Below are positions 54,903 through 63,505 of a DNA stretch of 64,000 nucleotides, piece by piece. The stretch comes from an uncultured Ectothiorhodospiraceae bacterium (GTDB lineage: Bacteria > Pseudomonadota > Gammaproteobacteria > UBA6429 > Thiohalophilaceae): positions 361,574 to 425,573 of the forward strand of contig CAMYOL010000007.1 of the NCBI GenBank assembly GCA_947260005.1. The letters run 5' to 3'. Numbering within the stretch: the first letter of the stretch is position 1; the number at the start of each line of letters is the position of its first letter. The notes under the pieces were generated by a model. It saw only the letters and a program-made list of their open reading frames with translations. It was not told where the DNA came from and searched no databases. The translations under genes were made by a program, and so were the position numbers.

Positions 54903-55595
54903 ATGAGCGATAAAAAAGACAAACCCAAATCCCATTTTTTTAGCCACGCCCAACGCAATATTTTAACGGGTATTCTTACGGTTATTCCGATCTGGTTTAC
55001 CTGGGCTGTATTTGAATTTGTTTTAAGACAACTCTCCAAGCTTGGCCTGCCGTGGGCAAAAACGTTTGCCAGAGGCATCGAGAAACACTCACCCAACATC
55101 GCTGAATTTATTCAGGCGCCATGGTTACTAAATAGTCTGGCGGTAATATTTACCATTCTTGGTCTTTATATATTGGGCTGGATTACCACGCGTGTGATTG
55201 GTAAACGTTTACTTGGCATTTTTGAATATTTAATTCATAAGATTCCGATCGTACAATCCGTTTACAAAGCCGTGAAAAAGTTTCTATCCGTCTTACAAAC
55301 TCAACCTGATGACATTCAACGCGTGGTATTAATTGAATTCCCTTCAGAACATATGAAAACGGTCGGGTTTGTTACCAGAGTATTACAGGACGAAAAAACC
55401 GGGCAACAACTCGCAGCCGTTTATGTGCCAACCACTCCCAATCCAACCTCAGGTTATCTGGAAATAGTGCCTTTGGATAATCTGGTGTCAACTGACTGGA
55501 CAATGGATGAAGCCATGACATTCATTATTTCGGGTGGTGCGGTCGCACCGGATCATATTCGTTATGAAAATGATATTACAGATAACAAGGAATAA
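54903..55595 (+). CDS. DUF502 membrane protein
   Basis: A 230-residue protein with a membrane helix near 20-45 (NILTGILTVIPIWFTWAVFEFV) and one near 80-105 (LLNSLAVIFTILGLYILGWI), then the DUF502 soluble part (IPIVQSVYKAVKKFLSVL, FPSEHMKTVGFVTR, VYVPTTPNPTSGYLEIVP, SGGAVAPD). The family is widespread, with no settled function. It is convergent with the FHA gene. Confidence 0.9.
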   Translation: MSDKKDKPKSHFFSHAQRNILTGILTVIPIWFTWAVFEFVLRQLSKLGLPWAKTFARGIEKHSPNIAEFIQAPWLLNSLAVIFTILGLYILGWITTRVIGKRLLGIFEYLIHKIPIVQSVYKAVKKFLSVLQTQPDDIQRVVLIEFPSEHMKTVGFVTRVLQDEKTGQQLAAVYVPTTPNPTSGYLEIVPLDNLVSTDWTMDEAMTFIISGGAVAPDHIRYENDITDNKE

Positions 55596-55633
55596 ACTTT
55601 TACCTTCCAGAAGTGCTCTAATTTCTCTATATT

Positions 55634-56032
55634 TTACTTCTTTTTCTTTTTACCTTTTTTTGTAACAAAAACACCTGGGATCCAGGTCTTTTGTAATTTT
55701 GTCGTCACATCAAGGTTATCACGTTGGTCATCAATAAATTTAAAATTACTTTTGCCAATACGAATGATGTCCTTATCACTCAGACGACGAATGCTGACCC
55801 GCTCTTCATTTACAAAACTATAATTAGTGCTGTCTTGATCATGTAAAAAATATTCGATTTTCTTTTTATCATCCGCACTCACCACTACCTCAATAATCGC
55901 ATGGCATTTACTTACCAATTCATCATCGAGGGTGATGTCGTTTTCTGGACCACGTCCTATAAGAAATTTCGTTTTTTCAATGACAAACCGCACACCAGCG
56001 TGATCATCTTGCATCAGAATGAGAGTGGCCAT
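55634..56032 (-). CDS. FHA-domain protein 1
   Basis: About 132 residues from the ATG at 56032. One FHA domain: FLIGRGPENDITLDD, SKCHAIIEV, STNYSFVNEERV and IIRIGKSNFKF. The GR, SxxH (as SKCH) and N residues that bind phosphothreonine are present. A basic tail (KKGKKKKK) follows. It is a phospho-Thr reader and lies about 4 kb from a Ser/Thr kinase and PP2C phosphatase. It has a close relative at 57.7 kb. Confidence 0.88.
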   Translation of the reverse strand: MATLILMQDDHAGVRFVIEKTKFLIGRGPENDITLDDELVSKCHAIIEVVVSADDKKKIEYFLHDQDSTNYSFVNEERVSIRRLSDKDIIRIGKSNFKFIDDQRDNLDVTTKLQKTWIPGVFVTKKGKKKKK

Positions 56033-56127
56033 GTAAAAGATCAAACCTTTTAAAGCAATAGATTAAAGCCATTAAGTATATTAAATTCATACGATGAAAA
56101 CGAGCAGCAAAAGGAGATTGACCCAAA

Positions 56128-56155
56128 AAAAAGCCAGCAACGATGCTGGCCTTTT
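56128..56155. terminator. Hairpin terminator next to DoxX
   Basis: A 7-bp perfect stem (GCCAGCA/TGCTGGC, 4-base loop) with an A-run before and TTTT after, between the DoxX stop and the FHA start; it can end the minus-strand doxX transcript. Confidence 0.75.
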
Positions 56156-56181
56156 CAGGTGTATAATATAATCAGTTGTAT

Positions 56182-56733
56182 TTATGTTTTGTTACTGCTT
56201 TTGGCCCTCGCTTTAGTCCGAGTTTTTGGCTTGGCCTTAGCTTTTTTCAATAAAACAATCGAATGGGCATCCAGGCTATGCTGACCCGCACCCACCGCAA
56301 CAAACAGTAACAAGCCACCGGCGATCGCCATGTTTTTCATAAATAAAATACTTTGTACCGGCTCAGCAAAATCAGAATGAAAGACTAACGCCGCTAACAC
56401 GGTGAAAGCGGCTAATGAGACCGCCGCTTTGCGAGTTTGCCAACCCACTAACAGAGCTATGCCACCAACTAATTCAAGCAGAATGATAAAGGGCAACAGG
56501 AGCCCGGATACCCCCAACGATGACATATAAACCGTGGTGTCGGAATACGCGATAAATTTATCCAGGGCAAAATAGATAAAAAACAAACCCATCAAGCCTC
56601 GCGCCGTGAGTATACATAACTGTTCGGCTCCCCCTACCTTATCTAACATACGAGTTAGTAAGTGATTACTTAATACCAGCCACTTCGATGTTTGTTGCAG
56701 AGATGGCACTAAAAATAATTTATTCAGAGCCAT
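56182..56733 (-). CDS. DoxX-family membrane protein
   Basis: A 183-residue protein with four hydrophobic segments and the DoxX pattern (ARGLMGLFFIYFALDKFIAYSD, LLLPFIILLELVGGIALLVGW, AAVSLAAFTVLAALVFH). GGGAGGG lies ten bases before the ATG. The C-terminus is basic (KKAKAKPKTRTKAR). DoxX proteins act in redox or thiosulfate-linked membrane complexes in some species. It is divergent from a LysR gene, its likely regulator. Confidence 0.88.
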   Translation of the reverse strand: MALNKLFLVPSLQQTSKWLVLSNHLLTRMLDKVGGAEQLCILTARGLMGLFFIYFALDKFIAYSDTTVYMSSLGVSGLLLPFIILLELVGGIALLVGWQTRKAAVSLAAFTVLAALVFHSDFAEPVQSILFMKNMAIAGGLLLFVAVGAGQHSLDAHSIVLLKKAKAKPKTRTKARAKSSNKT

Positions 56734-56827
56734 TAGCTTTGTTCCCTCCCTGATTATAGGTCAGTTTTTTAGATTTAATAGTGCTTATTTTGCATTTATT
56801 TATCTATTTTTTTGATATATTTAGAGT

Positions 56828-57691
56828 ATGTCTCTGCATAAAGCGAATCTAGACGCCTGGCATGTCCTGCAAACGGTCATTGATGAGGGTGGTTTTGCGC
56901 AGGCCGCAAATCAGCTACAGCGCAGCCAATCCGCGGTCAGTTATAGCATTGGCAAGCTGGAAGAACAGCTGCAACTCGAACTACTGACAATGCAGGGACG
57001 TCGTGCCGTTTTAACCGAGGCAGGCCAGTTACTGCTGGCCAGGGCGCGCTATTTACTGGCTGATTACCACCATCTCGTCGACTATGCGGATCACCTTCAA
57101 CAAGGCCATTCGACTGAAATTCGACTCTGGATCGATGGCCTGTACCCGCTACAACGATTACAACAGGCAATTTTGGCATTTCAAAAACAATCCACACAGA
57201 CCAGACTGAGCATTGTGCACGGGTGCACCAATACTAATTTTGATGAGATGGATATCGTTATACACCGTCAGCAACGGTTTGATAAAAACCAACAACCGCT
57301 CGATGTGGTCGAATTAGTGGCCGTTGCTCACAACAATCACCCGCTGTTAAAACTGGACGTACCCATAGAACGCCCGTCATTAGCGCCATTTAATCAGGTG
57401 GTGCTCGAGTCTGATCCACAACAACAGGAAAACGCGCAGCAAAATTGGTCAGTGACCTCTGCGCAACAAGCCAAAGAGTATGTAATGCTGGGATTAGCCT
57501 ATGGCTGGCTGCCAAAAGACATGGTGGAAAATGAGATCAAGTCTGGCATATTGGAAGCACTGCCCCTCGCCGACGGCCAGAATTATCAGGTCAGCCTGTA
57601 TTTACAGTTGTTAGATAAAACCTCAGGTAACAAAGATGTACAGACTTTGAGTCAGTTGATTGAGCAGTCTGACAAAATTAATACTGTGTGA
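56828..57691 (+). CDS. LysR-family transcription regulator
   Basis: A 287-residue regulator. The N-terminal winged helix is typical (VIDEGGFAQAANQLQRSQSAVSYSIGKLEEQL). The C-terminal ligand domain is LysR-substrate-like. It is divergent from doxX with a 94-base gap, the classic LysR-target arrangement, so doxX control is inferred. Confidence 0.9.
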   Translation: MSLHKANLDAWHVLQTVIDEGGFAQAANQLQRSQSAVSYSIGKLEEQLQLELLTMQGRRAVLTEAGQLLLARARYLLADYHHLVDYADHLQQGHSTEIRLWIDGLYPLQRLQQAILAFQKQSTQTRLSIVHGCTNTNFDEMDIVIHRQQRFDKNQQPLDVVELVAVAHNNHPLLKLDVPIERPSLAPFNQVVLESDPQQQENAQQNWSVTSAQQAKEYVMLGLAYGWLPKDMVENEIKSGILEALPLADGQNYQVSLYLQLLDKTSGNKDVQTLSQLIEQSDKINTV

Positions 57692-57718
57692 GTAAACCAG
57701 GGGGAAAAACGTAGAAAA

Positions 57719-58159
57719 TTACTCGTCTTCGTCAGCAGTAATCAGGCTTAAGCGACGACTAAAATTCCAGGTTTGAGATTGGCTTTGCGAGGGTGTTTGA
57801 TTGGGTAATTCCAAATCAACTTCAACGGCGGCCAGTTCGGGCACGACACCTGAAGAATCAAACTTCATCGTCGTACGGCCAATGCGGACGATGTCTCCAT
57901 CTTCTAGCTTGACTCGTGTTATTGGCTCATCATTAACATAAGTATGGTTTTTGCTGTTAAGATCTTCGATGTAGATATCAAAATTACCGGGATCGAGGAT
58001 GCTCTCGACCAACATTATGATCGCATGATGCTTGCTGGCGAATGAGCAGGGTAAACAGATGTCATTGCCTTGAGCCGAACGGCCAATTAGCGTGTGACGT
58101 TTATCTAAAGCGTACTTTATGCCAGGTGCTCCGCTGGCAAATTGTATCAGTGCAGCCAT
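57719..58159 (-). CDS. FHA-domain protein 2
   Basis: A 146-residue FHA protein: HTLIGRSAQGNDICL, SKHHAIIML (SxxH), SKNHTYVNDEPI and IVRIGRTTMKF. Phosphothreonine contacts are intact. The tail is Pro/Gln/Ser-rich (LPNQTPSQSQSQ). It shares its domain plan with FHA protein 1, probably by duplication, and is convergent with the LysR gene. Confidence 0.9.
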   Translation of the reverse strand: MAALIQFASGAPGIKYALDKRHTLIGRSAQGNDICLPCSFASKHHAIIMLVESILDPGNFDIYIEDLNSKNHTYVNDEPITRVKLEDGDIVRIGRTTMKFDSSGVVPELAAVEVDLELPNQTPSQSQSQTWNFSRRLSLITADEDE

Positions 58160-58309
58160 TTTTCCTCTCTAACCCTAGGTTTGGGGCATAACCTCAAAGG
58201 TCACCTATTAAAGAGGATAGACTATATCGTAATTGTTAAAATGTGTCACACGTCACACTTTTACGTATAAGCGTATACTTATACCTTTACCTACATTTAT
58301 AATAATCGA

Positions 58310-59095
58310 TTACTGAAACAACCCTTCAAAAAACACCTTCATTTGCTGCCATGAATCCTCGTCAGCTTTTTTATTATATTCAAGCGGTAAACTAAATTTT
58401 TTACCAGCTGCAGTTGCTTCAGGATTGGTAAACGAATGTTTTGCCCCTTCTAAATTGACAAAACGAACATCGGCCTCAGCCTTTTTCATTTCCTGACGAA
58501 AAGCGATGATTGACTCTGGCTTAACAAACGGATCATCTGCGCCATTAAAAACTAAAATCTTAGCTTTCACGTCTCCTTTTTTGGCCGGATGACTGGTTCC
58601 CAAACTGCCATGAAAACTGACGACGCCCTTTAAATCTTTGCCTCGACGAGCCATTTCCAGGGCCACCCCACCGCCAAAACAGTATCCTATCGCAGCAATT
58701 TTATTCGCATCGGTTATTTTATAGCGGGTAAGTTGCTTTATCGCTGCATCAAAACGCGCTTCTGCAACCGGCATATTATTTTTAACTTGTCCTGAAAATC
58801 GACCGGCATCCTTGGGATGTTTTGCCAGTTTACCGTCACCATACATATCCAATGCAAAGGCGATATAACCCAACTCTGCTAATTGCCGGGCTCGAGAACG
58901 AGCATAGTCATTATGACCCCACCATTCATGTACGACCAGGACCCCGGGACGCTTGCCTTTTTGCTTATTATCATAAGCAAGATAACCCGTTAATGTCGTG
59001 CCATCATGTTCATATTTAATTTGCTTACCAACGACCTTAGCCTGAACTGGATTCACGACAGCCAGCAAGATTAAACAATAAAATAATTTACGCAT
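58310..59095 (-). CDS. Exported dienelactone-hydrolase family protein
   Basis: A 261-residue protein with a signal peptide (LFYCLILLAVVNPVQA). The DLH fold has VLVVHEWWGHNDY, the Cys nucleophile elbow AAIGYCFGGGVALEMA, VFNGADDPFV (Asp) and GAKHSFTNPEA (His). It hydrolyses dienelactone-like esters or unknown substrates in the periplasm. It is a stand-alone gene. Confidence 0.9.
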   Translation of the reverse strand: MRKLFYCLILLAVVNPVQAKVVGKQIKYEHDGTTLTGYLAYDNKQKGKRPGVLVVHEWWGHNDYARSRARQLAELGYIAFALDMYGDGKLAKHPKDAGRFSGQVKNNMPVAEARFDAAIKQLTRYKITDANKIAAIGYCFGGGVALEMARRGKDLKGVVSFHGSLGTSHPAKKGDVKAKILVFNGADDPFVKPESIIAFRQEMKKAEADVRFVNLEGAKHSFTNPEATAAGKKFSLPLEYNKKADEDSWQQMKVFFEGLFQ

Positions 59096-59311
59096 TTTTC
59101 TAAAACCTCTCCGATTAACTCAAGTAAGCTGCTTAAATATGAGTGTTCGTATAAACGTCAATGCCATCATAGGCTACAAAATAGAATTCATTAATATTAG
59201 CCATGAACGACAATGAATGCGAATAGTTAATACCATAAATTACGCTTTATTTGATCCTGATAATAAAACAGTTGGGTGGCAAAACATTGGATAGCGGCTT
59301 AGAATGAAGAC

Positions 59312-60040
59312 ATGGCAAAAGCGATAGCTAAAATTGACCACTTTAATCTGGCTGCTGGGCGAGTATTAGCTCGTAAATATGAAGTGATATCCCTGCTTGG
59401 CGGTGGCTGGGAAGGCGAGGTGTATCTCGTACGAGAAGTCGCCACAGGTATAGAACGAACCGCGAAGTTATTTTTTCCTCAACGCAACCTCCGCGACAAA
59501 GCGGTAAAATTCTACGCAAAGAAATTACATAAATTACGTCATTGTCCCATCGTCATTCAATACAGCGCGCAGGATCAAATCACCGTCAAAGGTATCCCAG
59601 TCACTTTATTAATCTCAGAATATGTCGAGGGTGAACTGCTTAGTCAATTTGTTGCCAGACAACCAGGTAAACGCCTGCAACCTTATCAGGCCTTACATGT
59701 GTTACATGCCCTCGCCTGTGGTATGGAAGCCGTACATCGTATTGGTGAATACCATGGTGATTTGCATACTGATAACATAATCCTGCAACGTTATGGTCTT
59801 GGCTTTGACATGAAATTAGTCGATTTATTTCAATCGCCGTCTTCAAAACGCACGGCCATCCAGGACGACACGGTTGAAATGGTTCGAATCTTTCACGAGA
59901 TCTTAGGGGGTCAAAAACATTACGCTAAACAATCCAGGGCCGTTAAAGATATTATAAATGGTCAGAAACGAAGTCTCATTCTGAAAAAATTTCGCAGCGC
60001 AGCACAATTGCGTGAATACATCGAAACCATGCAGTGGTAA
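59312..60040 (+). CDS. Protein kinase-like protein (Ser/Thr kinase fold)
   Basis: A 242-residue soluble kinase. It has a glycine loop (LLGGGWEGEVYLV), the ATP Lys (TAKLFF), a catalytic loop YHGDLHTDNI (Asp and Asn present; HGD form as in atypical kinases) and a metal loop KLVDLFQ, where DLF stands for DFG. It has no transmembrane or PASTA part. It is followed by a PP2C gene, so kinase and phosphatase likely work as a pair. Activity is likely; the substrate is unknown. Confidence 0.85.
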   Translation: MAKAIAKIDHFNLAAGRVLARKYEVISLLGGGWEGEVYLVREVATGIERTAKLFFPQRNLRDKAVKFYAKKLHKLRHCPIVIQYSAQDQITVKGIPVTLLISEYVEGELLSQFVARQPGKRLQPYQALHVLHALACGMEAVHRIGEYHGDLHTDNIILQRYGLGFDMKLVDLFQSPSSKRTAIQDDTVEMVRIFHEILGGQKHYAKQSRAVKDIINGQKRSLILKKFRSAAQLREYIETMQW

Positions 60041-60127
60041 GCCACAAAGGATAGAACTCTGTCTTTAGATAACGGCTATACACAAACTGATTTAGATAAA
60101 CCGATACGGCTAGACTTCACCAGTGGG

Positions 60128-60862
60128 ATGGCCGTGTTATATACGCACCGCTCACCTGACAAAACCAGCGTTAACGAAGACTGTGCAGCTTTAATCCCCT
60201 ATGATTCGACCTCCGGAGTATTAGTCATCGCAGACGGTCTGGGTGGCCAACCTAATGGTGAAACGGCATCCAAAACCGCCATTGAATCTATCTCAACTTC
60301 TATATCAAAAGCCAGCACCACAGATATATCGCTACGTGAAGCTATCCTGGATGGCATTGAAAAAGCTAACCAACAAATCCTTAAACAAACTGGTGGTGCC
60401 GCCACAACCCTGGCAGCAGTCGAAGTTCAAGATAACCAGGTACGTCCTTTCCATATTGGCGATTCCATGATCATGGTCTGTGGCCAAAGAGGAAAAATAA
60501 AACTGCAATCGATTGCGCATTCTCCTGTGGGTTATGCCGTTGAGTCTGGGTTACTTGATGAGGATGAAGCCATACACCATGAAGAACGTCATTTAATCTC
60601 TAACGTTGTGGGCGCTGATGATATGAGTATTGAAATAGGCAGCCAACGAAAACTGGATAAACATGACACGGTTATTGTCGCCAGTGACGGTTTATTTGAT
60701 AATTTGTATCTGTCTGAGATCACAGAGTTAATTCGCAAAGGTGATTTGGAATATGCGGCAACACAACTTGTTGAGCTAGCTCAACAACGAATGCAGGAAA
60801 AAGTAACCGATCTTCCCTGTCATCCTGATGATTTGACGTTTATACTATTCAGACATCATTAA
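60128..60862 (+). CDS. PP2C-family Ser/Thr protein phosphatase
   Basis: A 244-residue phosphatase with the metal-binding Asp motifs SVNEDCAAL, VIADGLGG, FHIGDSMI and VASDGLFDNL. The ATG at 60128 lacks a good ribosome site; the frame is open upstream and an AAAGGAT lies seven bases before an in-frame CTG at 60059 (23 codons earlier). The true start is therefore uncertain. It lies 87 bases after the kinase and 14 before the hydrolase-thioredoxin gene; it should remove phosphate from kinase targets. Confidence 0.88.
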   Translation: MAVLYTHRSPDKTSVNEDCAALIPYDSTSGVLVIADGLGGQPNGETASKTAIESISTSISKASTTDISLREAILDGIEKANQQILKQTGGAATTLAAVEVQDNQVRPFHIGDSMIMVCGQRGKIKLQSIAHSPVGYAVESGLLDEDEAIHHEERHLISNVVGADDMSIEIGSQRKLDKHDTVIVASDGLFDNLYLSEITELIRKGDLEYAATQLVELAQQRMQEKVTDLPCHPDDLTFILFRHH

Positions 60863-60876
60863 TCTTATTAAACACT

Positions 60877-62172
60877 ATGTCTATACGATTCGGGCAGCTG
60901 AAAAAAATTCTCCTTGTAGCACTAACATGCCTTATATTCAGCATCAGTACAATCACTATATCTGATCCCCTCGAGCATGCTTCCGAGATTGAAATAATTA
61001 TCGAAGCCCGGGATCAGACGGAGATGGTTGTCTCACATTATCCTGCCGACGGTGATACATTAATAATCTGGGTTGGATCAAGTTATAACTTTTCAAAACG
61101 TGCTTATCGAACCGCCCATCAGCTTGCAAAAAACAACCTGGAAGTCTGGCAAATTGATTTTGCTGAGGTGCTTTTCGAACCAAAAACATCGAATTTTATG
61201 CGTAATCTCGACGCCCAATACGTTGCCGATCTTATTTCTGCGGCGCATAACAAAACGGGTAAAAAAATTATTCTGTTAGCACGAGCTTATGGGGCGATCC
61301 CGGTGATGCGCGGGGCGACCTTGTGGCAACGACAAAACCCAGAGGAAAAATATTTATCGGGTGCAATTCTATTCTCTCCGGATTTTTTTAAAGCGATCCC
61401 GGAACTTGGCTTAGATCCGGAATATTTACCCATCACTAATCATACCACCATACCAACCTTTATTTTTCAAGGCGGACGACGCGGTACGGCCTGGCAATTT
61501 CCCCGTTTGCTAAAGATTATGACGGAATCAAATCAACACATCTATTATAAATATATGCCGGGGGTTGCAGGTGTCTTTTATCGGAATGATAGCGATCCTG
61601 CCGCAACCGAAATGTTACAACGCCTGCCCAGTTTTATACCGGATGTGGTCCATCTCCTGCAAAGTAGCCCGGACTTTTCTCCCCCTGAAAAATACCAGCA
61701 AAATAAAAATGTTCAACACCAAACCTTATTGAACAGCAAGATTAAGGCCTTCAAGGGTAACTCGATTCCGCCACCCTTTACTCTGTTGGACAGCGACAAA
61801 AAAACTATCGTGATGGATAATTTTAAAGACAAGGTCACTGTCGTTAACTTCTGGGCCACCTGGTGCCCACCCTGTGTTGAAGAGATACCGTCGCTAAATC
61901 GACTTCGTCAAAAGATGAATGGCAAGCCATTTGAGTTAATATCGATTAATTATGCAGAATCCAGTCAGACCATCGATCAATTTTTAAAACAAATTAACGT
62001 TGAATTTCCTGTGCTGTTGGATAAAGACGGTTCAGTATCAACTAAATGGAATGTTGTCGCCTTTCCTTCGACTTTTATTATCGGTCCTGATGGTAAAATT
62101 CATTACGGTATCAACGCAGCGATTCGTTGGGACGCTGATGAAGTGATTACCTTATTAAATTCTTTATATTAA
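60877..62172 (+). CDS. Fusion of a degenerate alpha/beta-hydrolase-like domain and a TlpA thioredoxin
   Basis: A 431-residue exported protein (hydrophobic N-terminus near 10-30). Residues about 50-270 read as an alpha/beta-hydrolase or VirJ-like fold (TLIIWVGSSYNF, IILLARAYGAIPVMRG), but the elbow has Ala where the catalytic Ser should be. Residues about 285-431 are a TlpA/ResA thioredoxin: WATWCPPCVEEIPSL with a CPPC active site and FPVLLDKDGSVSTKW. It is likely a periplasmic thiol reductant with a binding domain. The operon with kinase and phosphatase, and the SoxY-like gene downstream, suggest a regulated thiol system. Confidence 0.82.
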   Translation: MSIRFGQLKKILLVALTCLIFSISTITISDPLEHASEIEIIIEARDQTEMVVSHYPADGDTLIIWVGSSYNFSKRAYRTAHQLAKNNLEVWQIDFAEVLFEPKTSNFMRNLDAQYVADLISAAHNKTGKKIILLARAYGAIPVMRGATLWQRQNPEEKYLSGAILFSPDFFKAIPELGLDPEYLPITNHTTIPTFIFQGGRRGTAWQFPRLLKIMTESNQHIYYKYMPGVAGVFYRNDSDPAATEMLQRLPSFIPDVVHLLQSSPDFSPPEKYQQNKNVQHQTLLNSKIKAFKGNSIPPPFTLLDSDKKTIVMDNFKDKVTVVNFWATWCPPCVEEIPSLNRLRQKMNGKPFELISINYAESSQTIDQFLKQINVEFPVLLDKDGSVSTKWNVVAFPSTFIIGPDGKIHYGINAAIRWDADEVITLLNSLY

Positions 62173-62209
62173 ATTAACCCTTTTTAGGTTCCCTGCACAC
62201 TGCAAATCC

Positions 62210-62236
62210 ATCATGCATTTTGCATGATCGGTTTTT
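62210..62236 (+). terminator. Terminator after the hydrolase-thioredoxin gene
   Basis: A perfect 8-bp stem (ATCATGCA/TGCATGAT, 3-base loop) followed by CGG and TTTTT. Confidence 0.85.
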
Positions 62237-62290
62237 AAACATTCTCCGAATGTTATTCATTAAGTACTTGAATTTATATAGATTCAACAC

Positions 62291-62307
62291 CTGGCACAGA
62301 GTCTGCA
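62291..62307 (+). promoter_or_regulatory. Candidate sigma-54 promoter of the SoxY-like gene
   Basis: CTGGCACAGAGTCTGCA matches the -24/-12 pattern (TGGCAC, then TGC at the correct 12-base GG-to-GC distance) with two mismatches from the extended consensus. Predicted transcription would begin near 62317, 14 bases before the AGGAG of the next gene. No enhancer-binding regulator is nearby. Confidence 0.55.
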
Positions 62308-62341
62308 ATATCGTTATTGTCGATCACAAAAGGAGACTGAC

Positions 62342-62821
62342 ATGAAAAACATAACCTATATAATAAGTTTTATGATCTTTTCCGTCTTTAGCGGCGCTGC
62401 TATGGCAGCACAAAAGACTCTACCAAGCTGCATTAGTAAGCACTACGGTGATAACTCCATTAACGCCGATCGTATAAAATTAAAAACACCGGAAATTGCT
62501 GAAGATGGATCCGTTATTGGTGTGAGCATAAGAAAGGTTGAAGGCCTGACAAAAGGGGAATTTGTAAAAGAATTAAGTTTTTACAACGAGTTTCGAAAAG
62601 AACCCATTGCCACCTTTTTTCTATCGGAACATATGAAAAGTGATAATCTGAAAACACGAATCCGCTTACGTGAAAGCAGTAATATATATGCCGTTGCAAC
62701 CTTAGACAGCGGAGAAGTGATTGGTGGCCAAAGCTATGTCAAAGTCACGATAGGTGGCTGCGGTGGCGGGGGTGATTTAAATGCACTGGGTAAAGCACCG
62801 CGAGTGTGTAGCCAGAAATAG
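62342..62821 (+). CDS. SoxY-like sulfur carrier protein with C-terminal extension
   Basis: A 159-residue exported protein (signal FMIFSVFSGAAMA; AGGAG six bases before the ATG). The mature part fits the SoxY immunoglobulin-like fold: IKLKTPEIAEDGSVIGVSI, ELSFYNEFRKEPIATFFLSE and YVKVTIGGCGG. In SoxY the Cys of a terminal GGCGG carries sulfur intermediates. Here 19 further residues follow (to CSQK, with a second Cys), so the swinging arm is not terminal. No SoxZ or other sox gene is in the window. Thiosulfate or thiol carrying is inferred. Confidence 0.8.
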   Translation: MKNITYIISFMIFSVFSGAAMAAQKTLPSCISKHYGDNSINADRIKLKTPEIAEDGSVIGVSIRKVEGLTKGEFVKELSFYNEFRKEPIATFFLSEHMKSDNLKTRIRLRESSNIYAVATLDSGEVIGGQSYVKVTIGGCGGGGDLNALGKAPRVCSQK

Positions 62822-62861
62822 AATGCATTCTTAATCACATCTACCAGCAGGTTAACTAGAA

Positions 62862-63130
62862 ATTGTCATTCTGAGGAGCGCAACGACGAAGGATCTTGTT
62901 TTAACGCCACGTAAAACTCTTTGCTTCGCAAGATCCTTCGCTTCGCTCCACATGCTTTGCACTTCCTTGAATCGCTACGCACTTCGTGCAGTATTCCCTA
63001 CGCTTCGCTCCGGTCAACTGCTTTGCGTTTCGAGCAGTCACTGCCTAGAAGCGCTTTGCGCATCAAGCAGTATTCCTTCCGCTTCGCTACAGTCATTTCC
63101 TACGCTGCGCTCCGGTTAGGATGACAAACT
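62862..63130. repeat. Interspersed-repeat block, copy A
   Basis: A run of GGATCTT/AAGATCC and CTTCGCT-rich palindromic repeats, about 270 bases. Copy B at 63208 repeats nearly the same order and sequence. An open frame of about 68 codons is created by the repeats only. The 684-base gap around both copies shows no other gene. Confidence 0.88.
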
Positions 63131-63207
63131 AGTTGTAAGCTCGACAAGATCCTTCGCTCCGCTCAGGATGACAATCGATGTACTCATCGCCGCTGCTCTT
63201 TTTATCC

Positions 63208-63450
63208 TGTCATCCTGAGGAGTGCAACGACGAAGGATCTTGTTTTTACGCCACGTAGAACTCTTTGCTTCGCAAGATCCTTCGCTTCACTCCACATGCT
63301 TTGCACTGCCTTGAATCGCTACGCACTTCGTGCAGTATTCCCTACGCTTCGCTCCGGTCAACTGCTTTGCGTTTCGAGCAGTCACTGCCTAGAAGCGCTT
63401 CGCGTTTCATGCAGTGTTTCCTACGCTGCGCTCCGGTTAGGATGACAAAC
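63208..63450. repeat. Interspersed-repeat block, copy B
   Basis: Same orientation and order as copy A over about 240 bases, with roughly 10% differences and a shortened end. Together they form an imperfect tandem duplication with a short spacer that itself holds another CTCAGGATGAC unit. Confidence 0.88.
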
Positions 63451-63505
63451 TAAAGGTATGCTTCGGACAGGATGACGGATACATCATTCAATGCAATACT
63501 CTTTT

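Noticed and set aside
62921-63453. Two similar open frames of 67 and 62 codons
   Set aside because: They are translations of the interspersed repeats, with no ribosome site; similarity to each other reflects the duplication only.
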